A stretch of 64,000 nt of DNA, taken from assembly GCF_000012885.1 (NCBI RefSeq), contig NC_007498.2, positions 2,108,001 through 2,172,000 on the forward strand, read 5' to 3'. Below are positions 19,522 through 27,940 of the stretch, piece after piece. The DNA is from Syntrophotalea carbinolica DSM 2380 (GTDB taxonomy: Bacteria; Desulfobacterota; Desulfuromonadia; Desulfuromonadales; Syntrophotaleaceae). The stretch's first letter is position 1. Each line of letters begins with the position of its first letter. A model generated the notes under the pieces. The model did not search any database. It worked only from the letters and a program-made list of their open reading frames with translations, and was not told the origin of the DNA. Both the position numbers and the translations under genes were made by a program.

Positions 19522-20673
19522 TTATGCCTCGGGTCCGTAGATCCGTGCTGCGATTGCTGCGAGCCGGTCTTTCTCGACTACGACATGGCTGCTCTGCGCT
19601 GCGGGCGGCTGCTGTTCCTGCGGCTGTTCCTCGACGGTCTGGGTATATTCCTGCCGGGTCTTTTCGCGCTTGAAGTAGGCATCTGCGGCGATTTTATCGA
19701 AACTCGCGGCTGCGGGCTCTTTCGCCGTCAACAACTCGGCATCCTTCCGGGCCTGTGAACCGAACATGGCCCGCTCGCTCTCGGTGGCTTTATCGATGGC
19801 GATGGCCGGTTCTGCTGCCTCCATGCGGAGCGGGGTGCTGCTACCCCCTGATCCGGACAGATACCTGTCCACGGCTGCGACCTGATCGGCCAGACCTGCC
19901 GCCACAGCCTTGGAGCCGATGTAAATACAGGCCTCAGTCTTTCTGACGGCCTCGGCACTCATGTTGCGGTTGCGGGAGACGGTCGAGACAAACAACGAAT
20001 ATGTTTCATTAACCATCCCCTGCAAGCGGGTCTTTGCTTCCTCGCTCAAGGCGTGATGCGGCGAAAAATCAGCCTTGTGTGCGCCAGCGAAAATATGCGT
20101 AACCGCAAGGCCGTTTTTCTCGTTGAACCCGCTCTGATCCACATGTGCCAAGATGACCCCAATGGACCCGGCCCCACCAGTGCGGGGGAGGATAATCTTG
20201 TCGGCAGCACTGGCCAAGGCATACGCGGCGCTGTAGCAGGACTCATTCACCACAGCGGTTATCGGCTTTTTGCCTCGGCTCTGGTAGATATGGTCTGCCA
20301 GGTCGAAACAACCGGTAACTTCACCGCCAGGGGAATCAACATCGAAGATGATCCGGCGCACGGCGTCATCCTCAAGGGCCAGGTCGAAAGAACTCCGCAG
20401 GGATTCATAACTGCTTAAACCGCTGAGAGCGTCGAGGTATCCCGATTTGTGAACCAACGTACCCTGAATGCCGATGATAGCGGTCCCGTTGCGCACCACG
20501 TACCCGGCACGGTTTCGCTCGGATTCGGCAACCTCTCGCGCCTCGATGGCTGGCAGGTTATCCAGGTCCAGGTCGAAGCGTGGGCCAAGCACGTGCAACA
20601 GCACGTTTAATTTTTCTTCGGCGATCATCAAGGGCGTGTTGAATATCCGCCCGGCGAATTTTGCGTTTTTCAT
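19522..20673 (-). CDS. S49 family serine peptidase (SppA/protein C-like)
   Basis: The 383-aa product (MKNAKFAGRIFNTPLMIAEE) has the phage minor capsid protein C / SppA fold. FDVDSPGGEV is near residues 110-119, the nucleophile is Ser148 in NESCYSAAYALASAADKI, and Lys200 in FAGAHKADFSP fits the catalytic lysine of the S49 dyad. After residue 270 comes a low-complexity Q/E/P-rich tail (EEQPQEQQPPAAQ). In lambda-like and Mu-like phages this enzyme processes the prohead with a scaffold. Here no portal or capsid gene accompanies it, so its present substrate is unclear. It keeps its catalytic residues. Confidence 0.85.
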   Translation of the reverse strand: MKNAKFAGRIFNTPLMIAEEKLNVLLHVLGPRFDLDLDNLPAIEAREVAESERNRAGYVVRNGTAIIGIQGTLVHKSGYLDALSGLSSYESLRSSFDLALEDDAVRRIIFDVDSPGGEVTGCFDLADHIYQSRGKKPITAVVNESCYSAAYALASAADKIILPRTGGAGSIGVILAHVDQSGFNEKNGLAVTHIFAGAHKADFSPHHALSEEAKTRLQGMVNETYSLFVSTVSRNRNMSAEAVRKTEACIYIGSKAVAAGLADQVAAVDRYLSGSGGSSTPLRMEAAEPAIAIDKATESERAMFGSQARKDAELLTAKEPAAASFDKIAADAYFKREKTRQEYTQTVEEQPQEQQPPAAQSSHVVVEKDRLAAIAARIYGPEA

Positions 20674-20725
20674 TTCTTTGCTCCTTTAAAATGGTGGGCG
20701 GCCACGGTGCAGCCGCCCGGATAAC

Positions 20726-21646
20726 TTACTTGTCGGCCTTACCAATACCAGTGGCCTGCTCGAATCGATCGCGCCAAATGGTGCCTTTCGCGGGCCCGTT
20801 GTCCTTTAACTGCATGGTCACAGGCTTTCTGCTGTCTTCGGCGGGGGGCTGTGCCACAGGGGGAGCCTTGCGATGATCGCGGACATAATCCTCAAGTGCC
20901 GATGCCAGACGGGTTTTACGTTGCACCTCCTCGGACCTTGCATTTTTAGCGGCCAGCAGGCGCTCGGTATGCTTTTTAGCTGCCTCGATTTCTGCCTCGG
21001 TCTTCAGAAAAGCCTCTTTCCCACGGGAGCCCTGCCAGCGTTCCCGGGCGTCAACGAATGCGGCGTGAGACCCGTCACGGGCTGCGATAATTCTCTCCAT
21101 TTTCTCGCTGAAAAAGTCGTGGGGAAGCAACTCGTTACGCTCGATTCCCAGCACGCTCTCGGGGCTCATATCCGGGTCACGATTCACAAGGAACCCAGCC
21201 TCCTCAGCGGCACAATACGCGGCCTCGAGGGCCTGCTCGGCGGTGAATAACCTGGCTTCGGCCTTGGCAACCTCACCGGGCAAGTCGGCAGCAGAGATTG
21301 CCAAGCCCCCAACTTCGACGTGTCGCTGGTGCTGCGCCTCAATGGCCTGGTGCATGGTTTCGGAAAGTTCCGGGTGCAAGCTCGCGAAAACAGCCTCGGC
21401 ATGGCAGTTGTTTTCGCCAAACAACGAGGTCCAAGGCACGTCACGTTCACCCTGTGCCTTACCCCAATAGTCCAGATGGTCGCGGCCACTTTCGGCAAGA
21501 CCCTTAAACCTGGTATCCGCGATCTTGAGTTTTTCCTCCAGCGTGCGATGGGAGCCGTTAATCGCGTCGAGTGCTTCGCGGGCTGTGTCGCGGCCCGCCA
21601 GTGCCTTTTGGATGTTGCCCAAAAAATCGGTGTTTTTCTTTGCCAT
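20726..21646 (-). CDS. Coiled-coil element protein, unknown (306 aa)
   Basis: It starts MAKKNTDFLGNIQKALAGRD after CTGGAGGAAA. It is mostly helical with heptads at about 95-150 and 210-255, and ends in a proline-rich linker (KAPPVAQPPAEDSRKP) and a short FEQATGIGK tail. No enzyme motif is visible. It is the third gene after the replication ATPase and lies between two other coiled-coil genes. It may be structural or packaging-related, but this is position only. Confidence 0.6.
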   Translation of the reverse strand: MAKKNTDFLGNIQKALAGRDTAREALDAINGSHRTLEEKLKIADTRFKGLAESGRDHLDYWGKAQGERDVPWTSLFGENNCHAEAVFASLHPELSETMHQAIEAQHQRHVEVGGLAISAADLPGEVAKAEARLFTAEQALEAAYCAAEEAGFLVNRDPDMSPESVLGIERNELLPHDFFSEKMERIIAARDGSHAAFVDARERWQGSRGKEAFLKTEAEIEAAKKHTERLLAAKNARSEEVQRKTRLASALEDYVRDHRKAPPVAQPPAEDSRKPVTMQLKDNGPAKGTIWRDRFEQATGIGKADK

Positions 21647-21665
21647 GTTTTCCTCCAGTTGGTTG

Positions 21666-22166
21666 TTAAATTCGATAACTTCGTTTCAGCCGACCAGTAA
21701 CAGCGGCCAGATCCTTTTCGCCGGTCTGAAACTCCCGCCCAGCGGCCTGTAGTTGCTCGCGGATAAGCTCCCCGGCATAGCTCGGCAGCGATGGTGCCAA
21801 ACGCCCACGGCTGGCTCTGCAAGACCACAGAACGCTAAGGTCGCGCACGATCCCAGGGACACGGCGGCGAATTTCCAAACATTCGATGTGCCGCAACGCT
21901 TCGGCCTCCAGATCCTCGACCATTTCCTCGGTGTGGTCGATTTCGGCTGTGTACCGGTCGATATTCTCCCGTGCTTCGGCAAGCTGGCGCTGAATGTTCT
22001 CGGGGTCCTCGCCAGGCTTATCAAGCAGACCGGCTAAGACTGCTTCGGAGCGGTACGCCTGGCGCCGGTTGTTAATCAGTCGCCCCAGCTGGTGGCGATG
22101 CTCTGCGACTTCGGCGCGAATACCTGCGAGCTGGGTTTCGATCTCGTGACGGTCCGGTAAATTCAA
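21666..22166 (-). CDS. Coiled-coil element protein, unknown (166 aa)
   Basis: The start is a TTG at 22166 preceded by CGGAGGC, and it overlaps the stop of the upstream zinc protein (TTGA), so the two are translationally coupled. The sequence (LPDRHEIETQLAGIRAEVAEHRHQLGRLI) is almost fully heptad-like up to residue 100 and basic near the end. No family was recognised. Confidence 0.6.
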   Translation of the reverse strand: MNLPDRHEIETQLAGIRAEVAEHRHQLGRLINNRRQAYRSEAVLAGLLDKPGEDPENIQRQLAEARENIDRYTAEIDHTEEMVEDLEAEALRHIECLEIRRRVPGIVRDLSVLWSCRASRGRLAPSLPSYAGELIREQLQAAGREFQTGEKDLAAVTGRLKRSYRI

Positions 22167-22621
22167 TTTTTGCCTCCGTTATTTTTGCGGTCTGGGTTGA
22201 AAATCCAGCGGTCTAAAACCTTGATGATCGGTGCCGGCTTCGTTTTCGCGCTGCGTTCCCAGTCGAACATCAACCGGTTACACTTCGTGCAGCGACCTGT
22301 TTCGTTATTCTCGAGATGAATCATGTTCTGGCAGCCGACCACGGAGCACGGGACGCGAGTATTCCGGTTTTTCACGACCTGGCGGGTCATGCCCCTGGGA
22401 GCGTCATCAACATCCCGCCAAAATCCACACAGTACGCAGGAGAGGCCCGGCGCGATGCCGTCATCGGTCCCGACGCGCTGATACCACAGCGGGCCTCCGC
22501 ACCTTGGGCAGCGGTTGGTTTTATTTGTGCTGTCTGCTGTGTCGTTCAATTCAAAACCCCCGGCAGTTAGGTTCAATTCCTTGTTTCCCTCGAAATCTCC
22601 AACGCTCCAACACCTGTCCAA
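22163..22621 (-). CDS. Zinc-ribbon protein of the element
   Basis: Three Cys pairs are visible: CPRCGGPLWYQ with CVLCGFW, CSVVGCQNMIH, and CTKCNRLMFDW. Together these make a multi-zinc ribbon protein of up to 152 aa. The start is uncertain. The longest frame uses a TTG inside the gttgga/tccaac repeat array; a later TTG near FELNDTADSTNKTNRC, close to a GGGGG, is more likely. Zinc ribbons of this kind occur in phage transcription or replication proteins. It lies between the iteron-like array and the coiled-coil genes. Confidence 0.65.
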   Translation of the reverse strand: MDRCWSVGDFEGNKELNLTAGGFELNDTADSTNKTNRCPRCGGPLWYQRVGTDDGIAPGLSCVLCGFWRDVDDAPRGMTRQVVKNRNTRVPCSVVGCQNMIHLENNETGRCTKCNRLMFDWERSAKTKPAPIIKVLDRWIFNPDRKNNGGKN

Positions 22622-22901
22622 CGCCCTTCCAACGGTCTTTTGTTGGACGAAAAACCCTTTAAAATCGGTGCCTTATATACATATCTATACATTTCCAACA
22701 GGAATTAATAATAGATACGTACGAGAGACGGGCTTGTTTATACATAGGGGTGTGTCTCTCAAAAAGCGTTGGAACGTTGGGAAATCCGTAACCATTTGTT
22801 TTCCTTGCGAAATCGGCCCAACACAGAGGTGTTGGAAGTATGTTGGAGTGTTGGAGTCCAACATAAGTTAGTCCTCCAACGCCGGGAAAACGGTGTCCAA
22901 C
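22598..22901. other. Iteron-like array, candidate replication origin
   Basis: The hexamer tccaac or its complement gttgga occurs 13 times in about 300 bp, at 22598, 22606, 22617, 22628, 22642, 22694, 22768, 22831, 22842, 22850, 22857, 22875 and 22896. About 0.15 would be expected by chance. Spacings of 8, 11, 11 on the left and 11, 8 on the right are near-helical and mirror each other around an AT-rich centre (22660-22740). The array lies just downstream of the replication ATPase gene and runs into its last codons. It has the form of an iteron origin with an unwinding element. Confidence 0.65.
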
Positions 22902-24592
22902 GGGATTGAAACGGCCCGGCTTGTCGATCCGCTGAAATAAACAGCCCCAGCCCGTTCTGCCCCCGGCAGTCTCAGCAGCAGCACATCCCAGTTTTTCGAC
23001 CACGGAGTATCCCGCAGAATTTTTCCGATTTCGCGATGGTTGTTGGAGACCAGCAGATCCTCCGATGCGGTTTTGACTTTAAGGCCGGTTCGGCCCAATG
23101 CCTGTGCCAGCTTCGCGGCGTCGAGCCCGTCATAGCCACCAGCACGGCCTGAAACGACCCCAACGACCTCACCGATGGCCATATCGGCAATGCCACGGCC
23201 AGCATCGATCCTGATGGTGTTTTCGAGGATGTTCGACAGGCATCGGAATTCATCGGCCTGGGTATCGGCAGCAGTCGGCGCGAGTGCTCCCCAATCCTGT
23301 TTTTTGATCCAAGCGGTGGCTTCTTCGGGGGATATTTCAGACGTTGAAAACAGGCTGTAGGCTCCGGCCAGAAGGGTGCCCAGCTGGTCCCCGGCGCGAG
23401 CGTTGCCAACATGGCCAGCGGCGGCGCGGGTGAACGTCTTGACGTTACGCTTAATGGTCGGGATCAGAAGAACAGTTCTTGCGCGAAGGGCTGCGCACCA
23501 TTCATCTGTCAGCAGTTCGTGAACGGTGCGCTGTAAAAACTCAAACTGCGACTTGGCATCAGGGCCACAGTTCCGGCACAGAGTTAAAACAGTGATACGG
23601 CCAATGTCGGCAGCTTGGGTGGCAGCTGGCACGATTGACGCGAGGCAGGCCATACTCCTTATAAAATATGTTTGTGCAGCGCCGCTTGATGATCCCTTGA
23701 TGATTCCGGCGCCGGTTTCACTTGACGCCTGCCGCATGAGCTCTAACACGGCTTGAATTTTCCCTGCCGCTTTTTGGGTTTCCCCTTCGGCTTCATCGAA
23801 CAGAATTGGCCTTGCGTCGTGTTTCAGAAACTGTCGAAGCCCTGCCTCTGTAGTGGCCCCCTGGACGTGAAGACCGATGGGCCCGACTGCGGGTTTCACA
23901 ATGTTATCGGCGCACCACGTCTTGCCCGTCCCGGCTTGACCCGTAATCCATAGGTGCGGACGCCATGACATGGCCCCGCAGATCGGAGCGACGACGCACC
24001 AGCCAGCGAGTAGACGACCATAGATCCCAGATTCCCATGAAGGTAAGTTGCAGAGTTCGGCGAACCGATTAGCCTCTTTGGTCGATAGCGGTTTTTCATT
24101 CATACCGGCATCGATGGCAGCGGCTTGTTCATAAACATATTCAGACTCGATGCAACCAACGTCTGTGGCGATGCCATCAACTATCAGCCGGTCCCCCAGG
24201 TGCAACACACTGCGCCCGTCGTCCTCCCATGCGCCACGCCCCCGAACCTTGCCAGCATCATAGACGCCCTTGCGCTCGCAGGCCCGCAGACAGGCGTTAA
24301 TGGCCGTATCCCAGTGAACCCCCGTCTTCTTGTTGGGGAATTTACGTTCCCACCATTGCAGCGGCGCCAGCCCTGTCAGATTTGGCTTGTTATGCCCTGC
24401 CGCCGTGAGTTCGACAACCTGCCTGGTTCCGCGAGGTAAATAAAAATACCTGCCGTGATCGTACCCGAGCACCTGGAACGACGCTCCGTCGAGCGTGAAC
24501 TGATCCGGATCGGAATGATCGCAGGGGAGTGGTGCACCATCCAGTTCGGGCGGCTCTTCGGGGAGTGGTATCTGTTCGGCGTGATCGATCAT
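22868..24592 (-). CDS. Element replication ATPase/helicase-like protein
   Basis: The 574-aa product has a P-loop GQAGTGKT at residues 218-225 and a Walker B-type RPILFDEAEGE at 261-271, in the arrangement of the helicase half of phage and plasmid primase-helicases (DUF927/D5-like). A following sensor region (GSSSGAAQTYFIRSMACLASI, 298-318) fits. The N-terminal 150 residues hold no clear primase catalytic site. Its start overlaps the stop of the upstream 75-aa gene (ATGA). With the adjoining repeat array it probably forms the element's replication module. The C-terminal 80 residues may bind DNA. The exact family is uncertain. Confidence 0.7.
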   Translation of the reverse strand: MIDHAEQIPLPEEPPELDGAPLPCDHSDPDQFTLDGASFQVLGYDHGRYFYLPRGTRQVVELTAAGHNKPNLTGLAPLQWWERKFPNKKTGVHWDTAINACLRACERKGVYDAGKVRGRGAWEDDGRSVLHLGDRLIVDGIATDVGCIESEYVYEQAAAIDAGMNEKPLSTKEANRFAELCNLPSWESGIYGRLLAGWCVVAPICGAMSWRPHLWITGQAGTGKTWCADNIVKPAVGPIGLHVQGATTEAGLRQFLKHDARPILFDEAEGETQKAAGKIQAVLELMRQASSETGAGIIKGSSSGAAQTYFIRSMACLASIVPAATQAADIGRITVLTLCRNCGPDAKSQFEFLQRTVHELLTDEWCAALRARTVLLIPTIKRNVKTFTRAAAGHVGNARAGDQLGTLLAGAYSLFSTSEISPEEATAWIKKQDWGALAPTAADTQADEFRCLSNILENTIRIDAGRGIADMAIGEVVGVVSGRAGGYDGLDAAKLAQALGRTGLKVKTASEDLLVSNNHREIGKILRDTPWSKNWDVLLLRLPGAERAGAVYFSGSTSRAVSIPLDTVFPALED

Positions 24593-24816
24593 CGTTCACC
24601 CTCCGCAAGACCGGCAGCATGAACGAACAGATTAATTTCTCGACGAAGGTTTCGGAGGGACGCCAACACGGCACGGTGATTCAGTTCGCCATCCCCCTGG
24701 CGCCAGATATAGGCGACCAGGAACGCATTGGCAGCGTCGCGGACCTTGGACAGGTCGGCGCGGGTAAATCCACCAAGGGTTTCTGATTTTGAATTTTCGA
24801 TGTATTCTGGTGTCAC
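24589..24816 (-). CDS. Small element protein upstream of replication ATPase
   Basis: I chose the GTG start at 24816 (VTPEYIENSKSETLGG, 75 aa) because GGAGGAAG lies 7 bp before it; the longer frame has none. The product is helical (DLSKVRDAANAFLVAYIWRQ; VLASLRNLRREINLFVHAAGL). Its stop overlaps the start of the ATPase gene, so the pair is coupled. No family was recognised. Confidence 0.6.
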   Translation of the reverse strand: MTPEYIENSKSETLGGFTRADLSKVRDAANAFLVAYIWRQGDGELNHRAVLASLRNLRREINLFVHAAGLAEGER

Positions 24817-24910
24817 GTTTCCACTTCCTCCACTGCTGCGCGGTCCGTCCAACCGCACACACCACTTCACGAGAGCGCCCCGGCTATCACCAGCGGGGGC
24901 GCTTTTACGT

Positions 24911-25126
24911 TCAGGCGTTTTCAGGCACCCATTCACCGTTAGCAATGGCTCGTATATCCTGCTCCCTGAATGCAACCGTTCTGGGGCCGAGCCTTACAGG
25001 TTTAGGCCAGGTTCCATCACTTATGCGTCGATAAACTGTCGCCCGGCACACAGGTATGATTGGTTCAATCGGTGGCGTTGCCTTCGGATCTCCGATGATT
25101 TGTTTAATGCGCAATAATTTGTACAT
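24911..25126 (-). CDS. AlpA-family regulator (excisionase-like)
   Basis: The 71-aa product (MYKLLRIKQIIGDPKATP) has the AlpA/MerR-like helix-turn-helix: PIIPVCRATVYRRISDGTWPKPVRLGPRTVAFREQDIRAI. AlpA-type proteins switch on excision of tmRNA- and tRNA-integrated elements by activating integrase. It is the first gene after the integrase on the same strand, 445 bp away, and the 9-bp tandem repeats in between are a plausible target. Confidence 0.85.
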   Translation of the reverse strand: MYKLLRIKQIIGDPKATPPIEPIIPVCRATVYRRISDGTWPKPVRLGPRTVAFREQDIRAIANGEWVPENA

Positions 25127-25570
25127 AATGTTTTACCTTTCTGTCGATTGAATTGTTGTTTCAATCATTCAACGCGTCGAACAACGTGATTCAAAGATAC
25201 ACACAACTAGACAAGATGCGCAAGCGGTGACCAAAAACATACAGGGCTAGAGGATCAAACATAGCCCTCTTAACGAAGTACTATACGGAAAACACGGAAA
25301 ATGCGGTAAATACGGAAAAAATGGAAATTATGCTTTTTTCAATCGATAAACCAGATACTTGCAAAGTCGTTGTTTGTGTAACTGTAAAATTAATAAATAA
25401 CAATACGTAGTGTTTACGGGTAGTTATCGAAATTTGGAATTTGTCAACGGATTTTTTTTGAATTTAAAGGATTTTTTAGTCTTGTAATGTCTCTTGAAAG
25501 GTCTAAAAGCACAAAAAAAGCCCCCATCCGTGAGGATGAGGGCCATGCGTGTCGGGGGTATTGGGTGCGG
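25127..25570. other. Regulatory gap with five tandem 9-bp repeats
   Basis: At 25284-25328 five 9-bp units follow each other: tacggaaaa, cacggaaaa, tgcggtaaa, tacggaaaa, aatggaaat. The surrounding sequence is AT-rich. The array lies upstream of the AlpA-type gene and downstream of the integrase gene. It probably holds the promoter of the leftward operon and a protein-binding site. No ORF is supported. Confidence 0.65.
25511..25546 (-). terminator. Intrinsic terminator after integrase
   Basis: Read leftwards: GGCCCTCATCC-TCAC-GGATGGGGGC then TTTTTTT. It ends the integrase transcript before the AlpA region. Confidence 0.8.
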
Positions 25571-26836
25571 TTATTTGGATGCAGTGCGCTTTGAAATCGG
25601 TATCACCTTGGCACCTGCTTTCAGGCCGTCGAGGTAGTCGGCCCATAGCTGCATCATTTCCCGGCGCTCGGGTAGAAAACTTGTGCGGTTGTATGCCCTC
25701 CCGAGAGGATCACGTACACTGTGCGCCAGCTGGTGCTCGATCAGATCGGGGCGAACCTGTAGCACTTCATCAAGGATCGTTCGCGCAGTGGCTCGAAAAC
25801 CGTGACCTGTTGCTTCGTCTTTTGAATATCCAAGACGACGCAAGGCGGCATTTATGGTGTTGTCGCTCATCGGCCTGCCAGCAGATCGCACCGATGGGAA
25901 CACGTATAGACCATCCCCGGTCAGAGGTTGCAGATCCCGCAGGATCTCCACAGCCTGTTTCGACAACGGGACAAGGTGCGCTTCACCGGCACGTCGTATT
26001 TTGGTTTTTTTCGGCAGCTTCATGCGCTCAACAGGTATGTTCCACTCCCCTGCATCAAGGTCGAACTCAGACCATTCAGCCTGTCTCAATTCCCCTGGCC
26101 GGACAAATACCAGAGGGGCGAAACGCAAAGCACAGCGGACCACGTGTGACCCTTCATAAGCGTCAATTGTACGAAGCAGGTCGGCCAGATCGCCAGGTTT
26201 CGTCATGGCGGCATGATGGGTCGCCTGCACTGGAGGCAAAGCTCCTTTGAGGTCTGCGGCAGGATCGCGCTCTGCCCTACCCGTTGCTATTGCATAACGG
26301 AATATCTGACCGCAGATAGTTTTTACCCTGTGGGCTGTTTCCAAAGCTCCGCGTGACTCGATCCGGCGCAATACGGCCAACAACTCAGGTGAGGTTATTT
26401 CGACAATTGGACGATCTCCCAACCATGGGAACAGGTCACGCTCCATTCGTCCAAGTTGGGTTTTGGCGTGAGATTCAGACCATGTTGACGAAAATTTCTG
26501 GTGCCATTCCCTGGCTACAACCTCAAAACTACCTTCACCGGCAGCCTGCGATTCTTTAACAGCCCTCCGCACCACACAAGGATCAATACCGTTGGCAACC
26601 TGCTTCCTTGCTGCGGTGCGCTTTTCCCTGGCCTGCTCCAGACTGACCTCGGGATATGCCCCGAAAGACATCAGCTTCGGCTTACCATTCAAACGATACT
26701 TGAAGCGCCACAGCTTACTACCAGTTGGTGTCACCAGCAGAAACAGCCCTTGACCATCAAAAAGGGTGTACTGCTTTTCGGCTGGCTTCGCTTTCTTCAC
26801 TTTCGTAGCGGATAACGGTTTAATGCTTTTAGCCAT
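25571..26836 (-). CDS. Tyrosine integrase of the tmRNA-integrated element
   Basis: The 421-aa product is a P4/CP4-57-type integrase with a DUF4102 N-terminal domain (LSATKVKKAKPAEKQYTLFDGQGLFLLV). I chose the ATG at 26836 (MAKSIKPLS) because AAGGGGGCG precedes it. The catalytic set is complete: Arg246 in VRPGEL, His345 and Arg348 in HGFRATARTIL, His372 in LAHSVRD and the nucleophile Tyr382 in GRAYNRT. It lies about 175 bp from the tmRNA 3' end and should recombine the 26-bp att core. It is probably active and could also act on the Wadjet island, which has no integrase of its own. Confidence 0.95.
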   Translation of the reverse strand: MAKSIKPLSATKVKKAKPAEKQYTLFDGQGLFLLVTPTGSKLWRFKYRLNGKPKLMSFGAYPEVSLEQAREKRTAARKQVANGIDPCVVRRAVKESQAAGEGSFEVVAREWHQKFSSTWSESHAKTQLGRMERDLFPWLGDRPIVEITSPELLAVLRRIESRGALETAHRVKTICGQIFRYAIATGRAERDPAADLKGALPPVQATHHAAMTKPGDLADLLRTIDAYEGSHVVRCALRFAPLVFVRPGELRQAEWSEFDLDAGEWNIPVERMKLPKKTKIRRAGEAHLVPLSKQAVEILRDLQPLTGDGLYVFPSVRSAGRPMSDNTINAALRRLGYSKDEATGHGFRATARTILDEVLQVRPDLIEHQLAHSVRDPLGRAYNRTSFLPERREMMQLWADYLDGLKAGAKVIPISKRTASK

Positions 26837-26950
26837 TGCTCGCCCCCTTGGGTATACACTCAAACGCGTGGGTATATCTTGCCTACATCATATACCCATA
26901 ATGATGAGATTCAAGGGTTTTTTATGGAACAACGTGAGACAAACAAAAAA

Positions 26951-26980
26951 GAAAAAGCCCTGATTTCTCAGGGCCTTTTC
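26951..26980 (-). terminator. ssrA: tmRNA terminator
   Basis: Read leftwards: GCCCTGA-GAAA-TCAGGGC followed by TTTTT, a GNRA-loop intrinsic terminator about 31 nt after the tmRNA CCA end. It belongs to the element, which supplied new DNA downstream of the gene on integration. Confidence 0.8.
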
Positions 26981-27007
26981 TACTTTATGGTACCTTGTGG
27001 TACCCTC

Positions 27008-27033
27008 AAATGGTGGAGGTGGCGGGAATCGAA
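27008..27033 (-). repeat. Inner att copy inside tmRNA 3' end
   Basis: The 26 bp are the tmRNA 3' terminus, identical to 15123-15148 and nearly identical to 7534-7558. The gene stays intact because the element carries the same sequence. Confidence 0.92.
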
Positions 27034-27368
27034 CCCGCGTCCGAAAATCTTTCACATAAGGCTTCTACATGCGTAGTCGATGTTTTGAGTTTAACCGGAT
27101 ACAACTCCCGTCGACAGGATGTGTATCAGGCGAGTTCGCTTAAATTTCGCTTCGGCACCGCGAACGCTCACCGAAACTAGCCCACTCAATTGACGTCTTT
27201 AAGCTCCGCGCAGGCGAAGGAACTCAAGACGAGGCAGCAATTAAGCTGCCAGTGCGTACGAAACGTCAGTATCGGCGTTTGTATGTATGCCAGTTTTTTA
27301 ACGAGGCCAACTGGCGTCCCCGGCATGCCACCTTCGCTTCCAATCCCCGTCGAAACCGTGTCACCCCC
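27011..27368 (-). ncRNA. ssrA: tmRNA (SsrA)
   Basis: Read on the minus strand the RNA starts GGGGGTGACACGGTTTCGACGG and ends GGTTCGATTCCCGCCACCTCCACCA, about 358 nt, with the usual tRNA-Ala-like acceptor and T-arm. The tag reading frame is GCC GAT ACT GAC GTT TCG TAC GCA CTG GCA GCT TAA, giving ADTDVSYALAA. The ALAA end is the usual degradation signal. tmRNA rescues stalled ribosomes with SmpB, whose gene is next door. Its 3' end is the integration site for the elements to the left. Confidence 0.97.
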
Positions 27369-27487
27369 ATGATTCTTGTTGATTTTGAGTATAAAATGTC
27401 GGATCCGAAGACCCGACACGCTGAATTGCTTTTTGGAACATCTGCATTATCGCACGACTGGCAAAAAAAGCCAAGGGATATGAAGGC

Positions 27488-27940
27488 TTAATGCCGGTCG
27501 CGCAGGGCGCGGGCCATTTCGCGATCGGCCTCTTTGCTCTTAAGGGTTTGGCGTTTATCATGCAGTTTTTTACCGCGGGCGATACCAATTTCGATCTTGA
27601 CCCGCCCTTCCTTGAAATAGAGCTTGGTCGGCACCAGGGAAAGTCCCTTTTCATCGACTTTACGCGCCAGTTTGTCGAGTTCGGCGCGATGCACCAACAG
27701 CTTGCGGGCACGGGTCGGATCCGCATTTTCGCGGTTGCCGAATTCGTAGGGGCTGATATGCAGATTGTTGACGTACAACTCTCCGCCCATGATGCGACAG
27801 AAGGCATCCTTAAGATTGGCCTTGCCCAGGCGCAGCGATTTAACCTCGGTACCGAGCAGCACCATGCCGGCTTCCAGAACCTCGTCTATGAAATAGTCGT
27901 GGTAGGCTTTTTTGTTATTTGCAATGATTTTAATACCCAT
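27488..27940 (-). CDS. smpB: SsrA-binding protein SmpB
   Basis: SmpB binds tmRNA and guides it to stalled ribosomes. The 150-aa product ([20 protein letters not shown]) has the family motifs [26 protein letters not shown] and a basic tail [22 protein letters not shown]. Its length is normal. It lies 120 bp upstream of the tmRNA on the same strand, and its start overlaps the end of the rseC-like gene. A GGC-type hairpin with a T run (about 27461-27475) may end its transcript before the tmRNA promoter. Confidence 0.97.
   Translation of the reverse strand: MGIKIIANNKKAYHDYFIDEVLEAGMVLLGTEVKSLRLGKANLKDAFCRIMGGELYVNNLHISPYEFGNRENADPTRARKLLVHRAELDKLARKVDEKGLSLVPTKLYFKEGRVKIEIGIARGKKLHDKRQTLKSKEADREMARALRDRH

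Larger units (their letters stand above)
15123..27033. mobile_element. Proximal tmRNA-integrated element (satellite or reduced prophage)
   Basis: About 11.9 kb lies between exact 26-bp repeats. The integrase gene (25571-26836) is next to the tmRNA end, as usual. Going left follow an AlpA-type regulator, a replication ATPase, an iteron-like array, a zinc protein, coiled-coil proteins, an S49 protease, and Mu-like tail genes P and gp45. No terminase, portal, major capsid, holin or lysin was recognised. The set suggests a phage satellite or a strongly deleted prophage. Confidence 0.85.

Noticed and set aside
22598-22901. A CRISPR array
   Set aside because: The repeated word is only 6 bp, occurs in both orientations, and lacks uniform spacers; an iteron-like site fits better.
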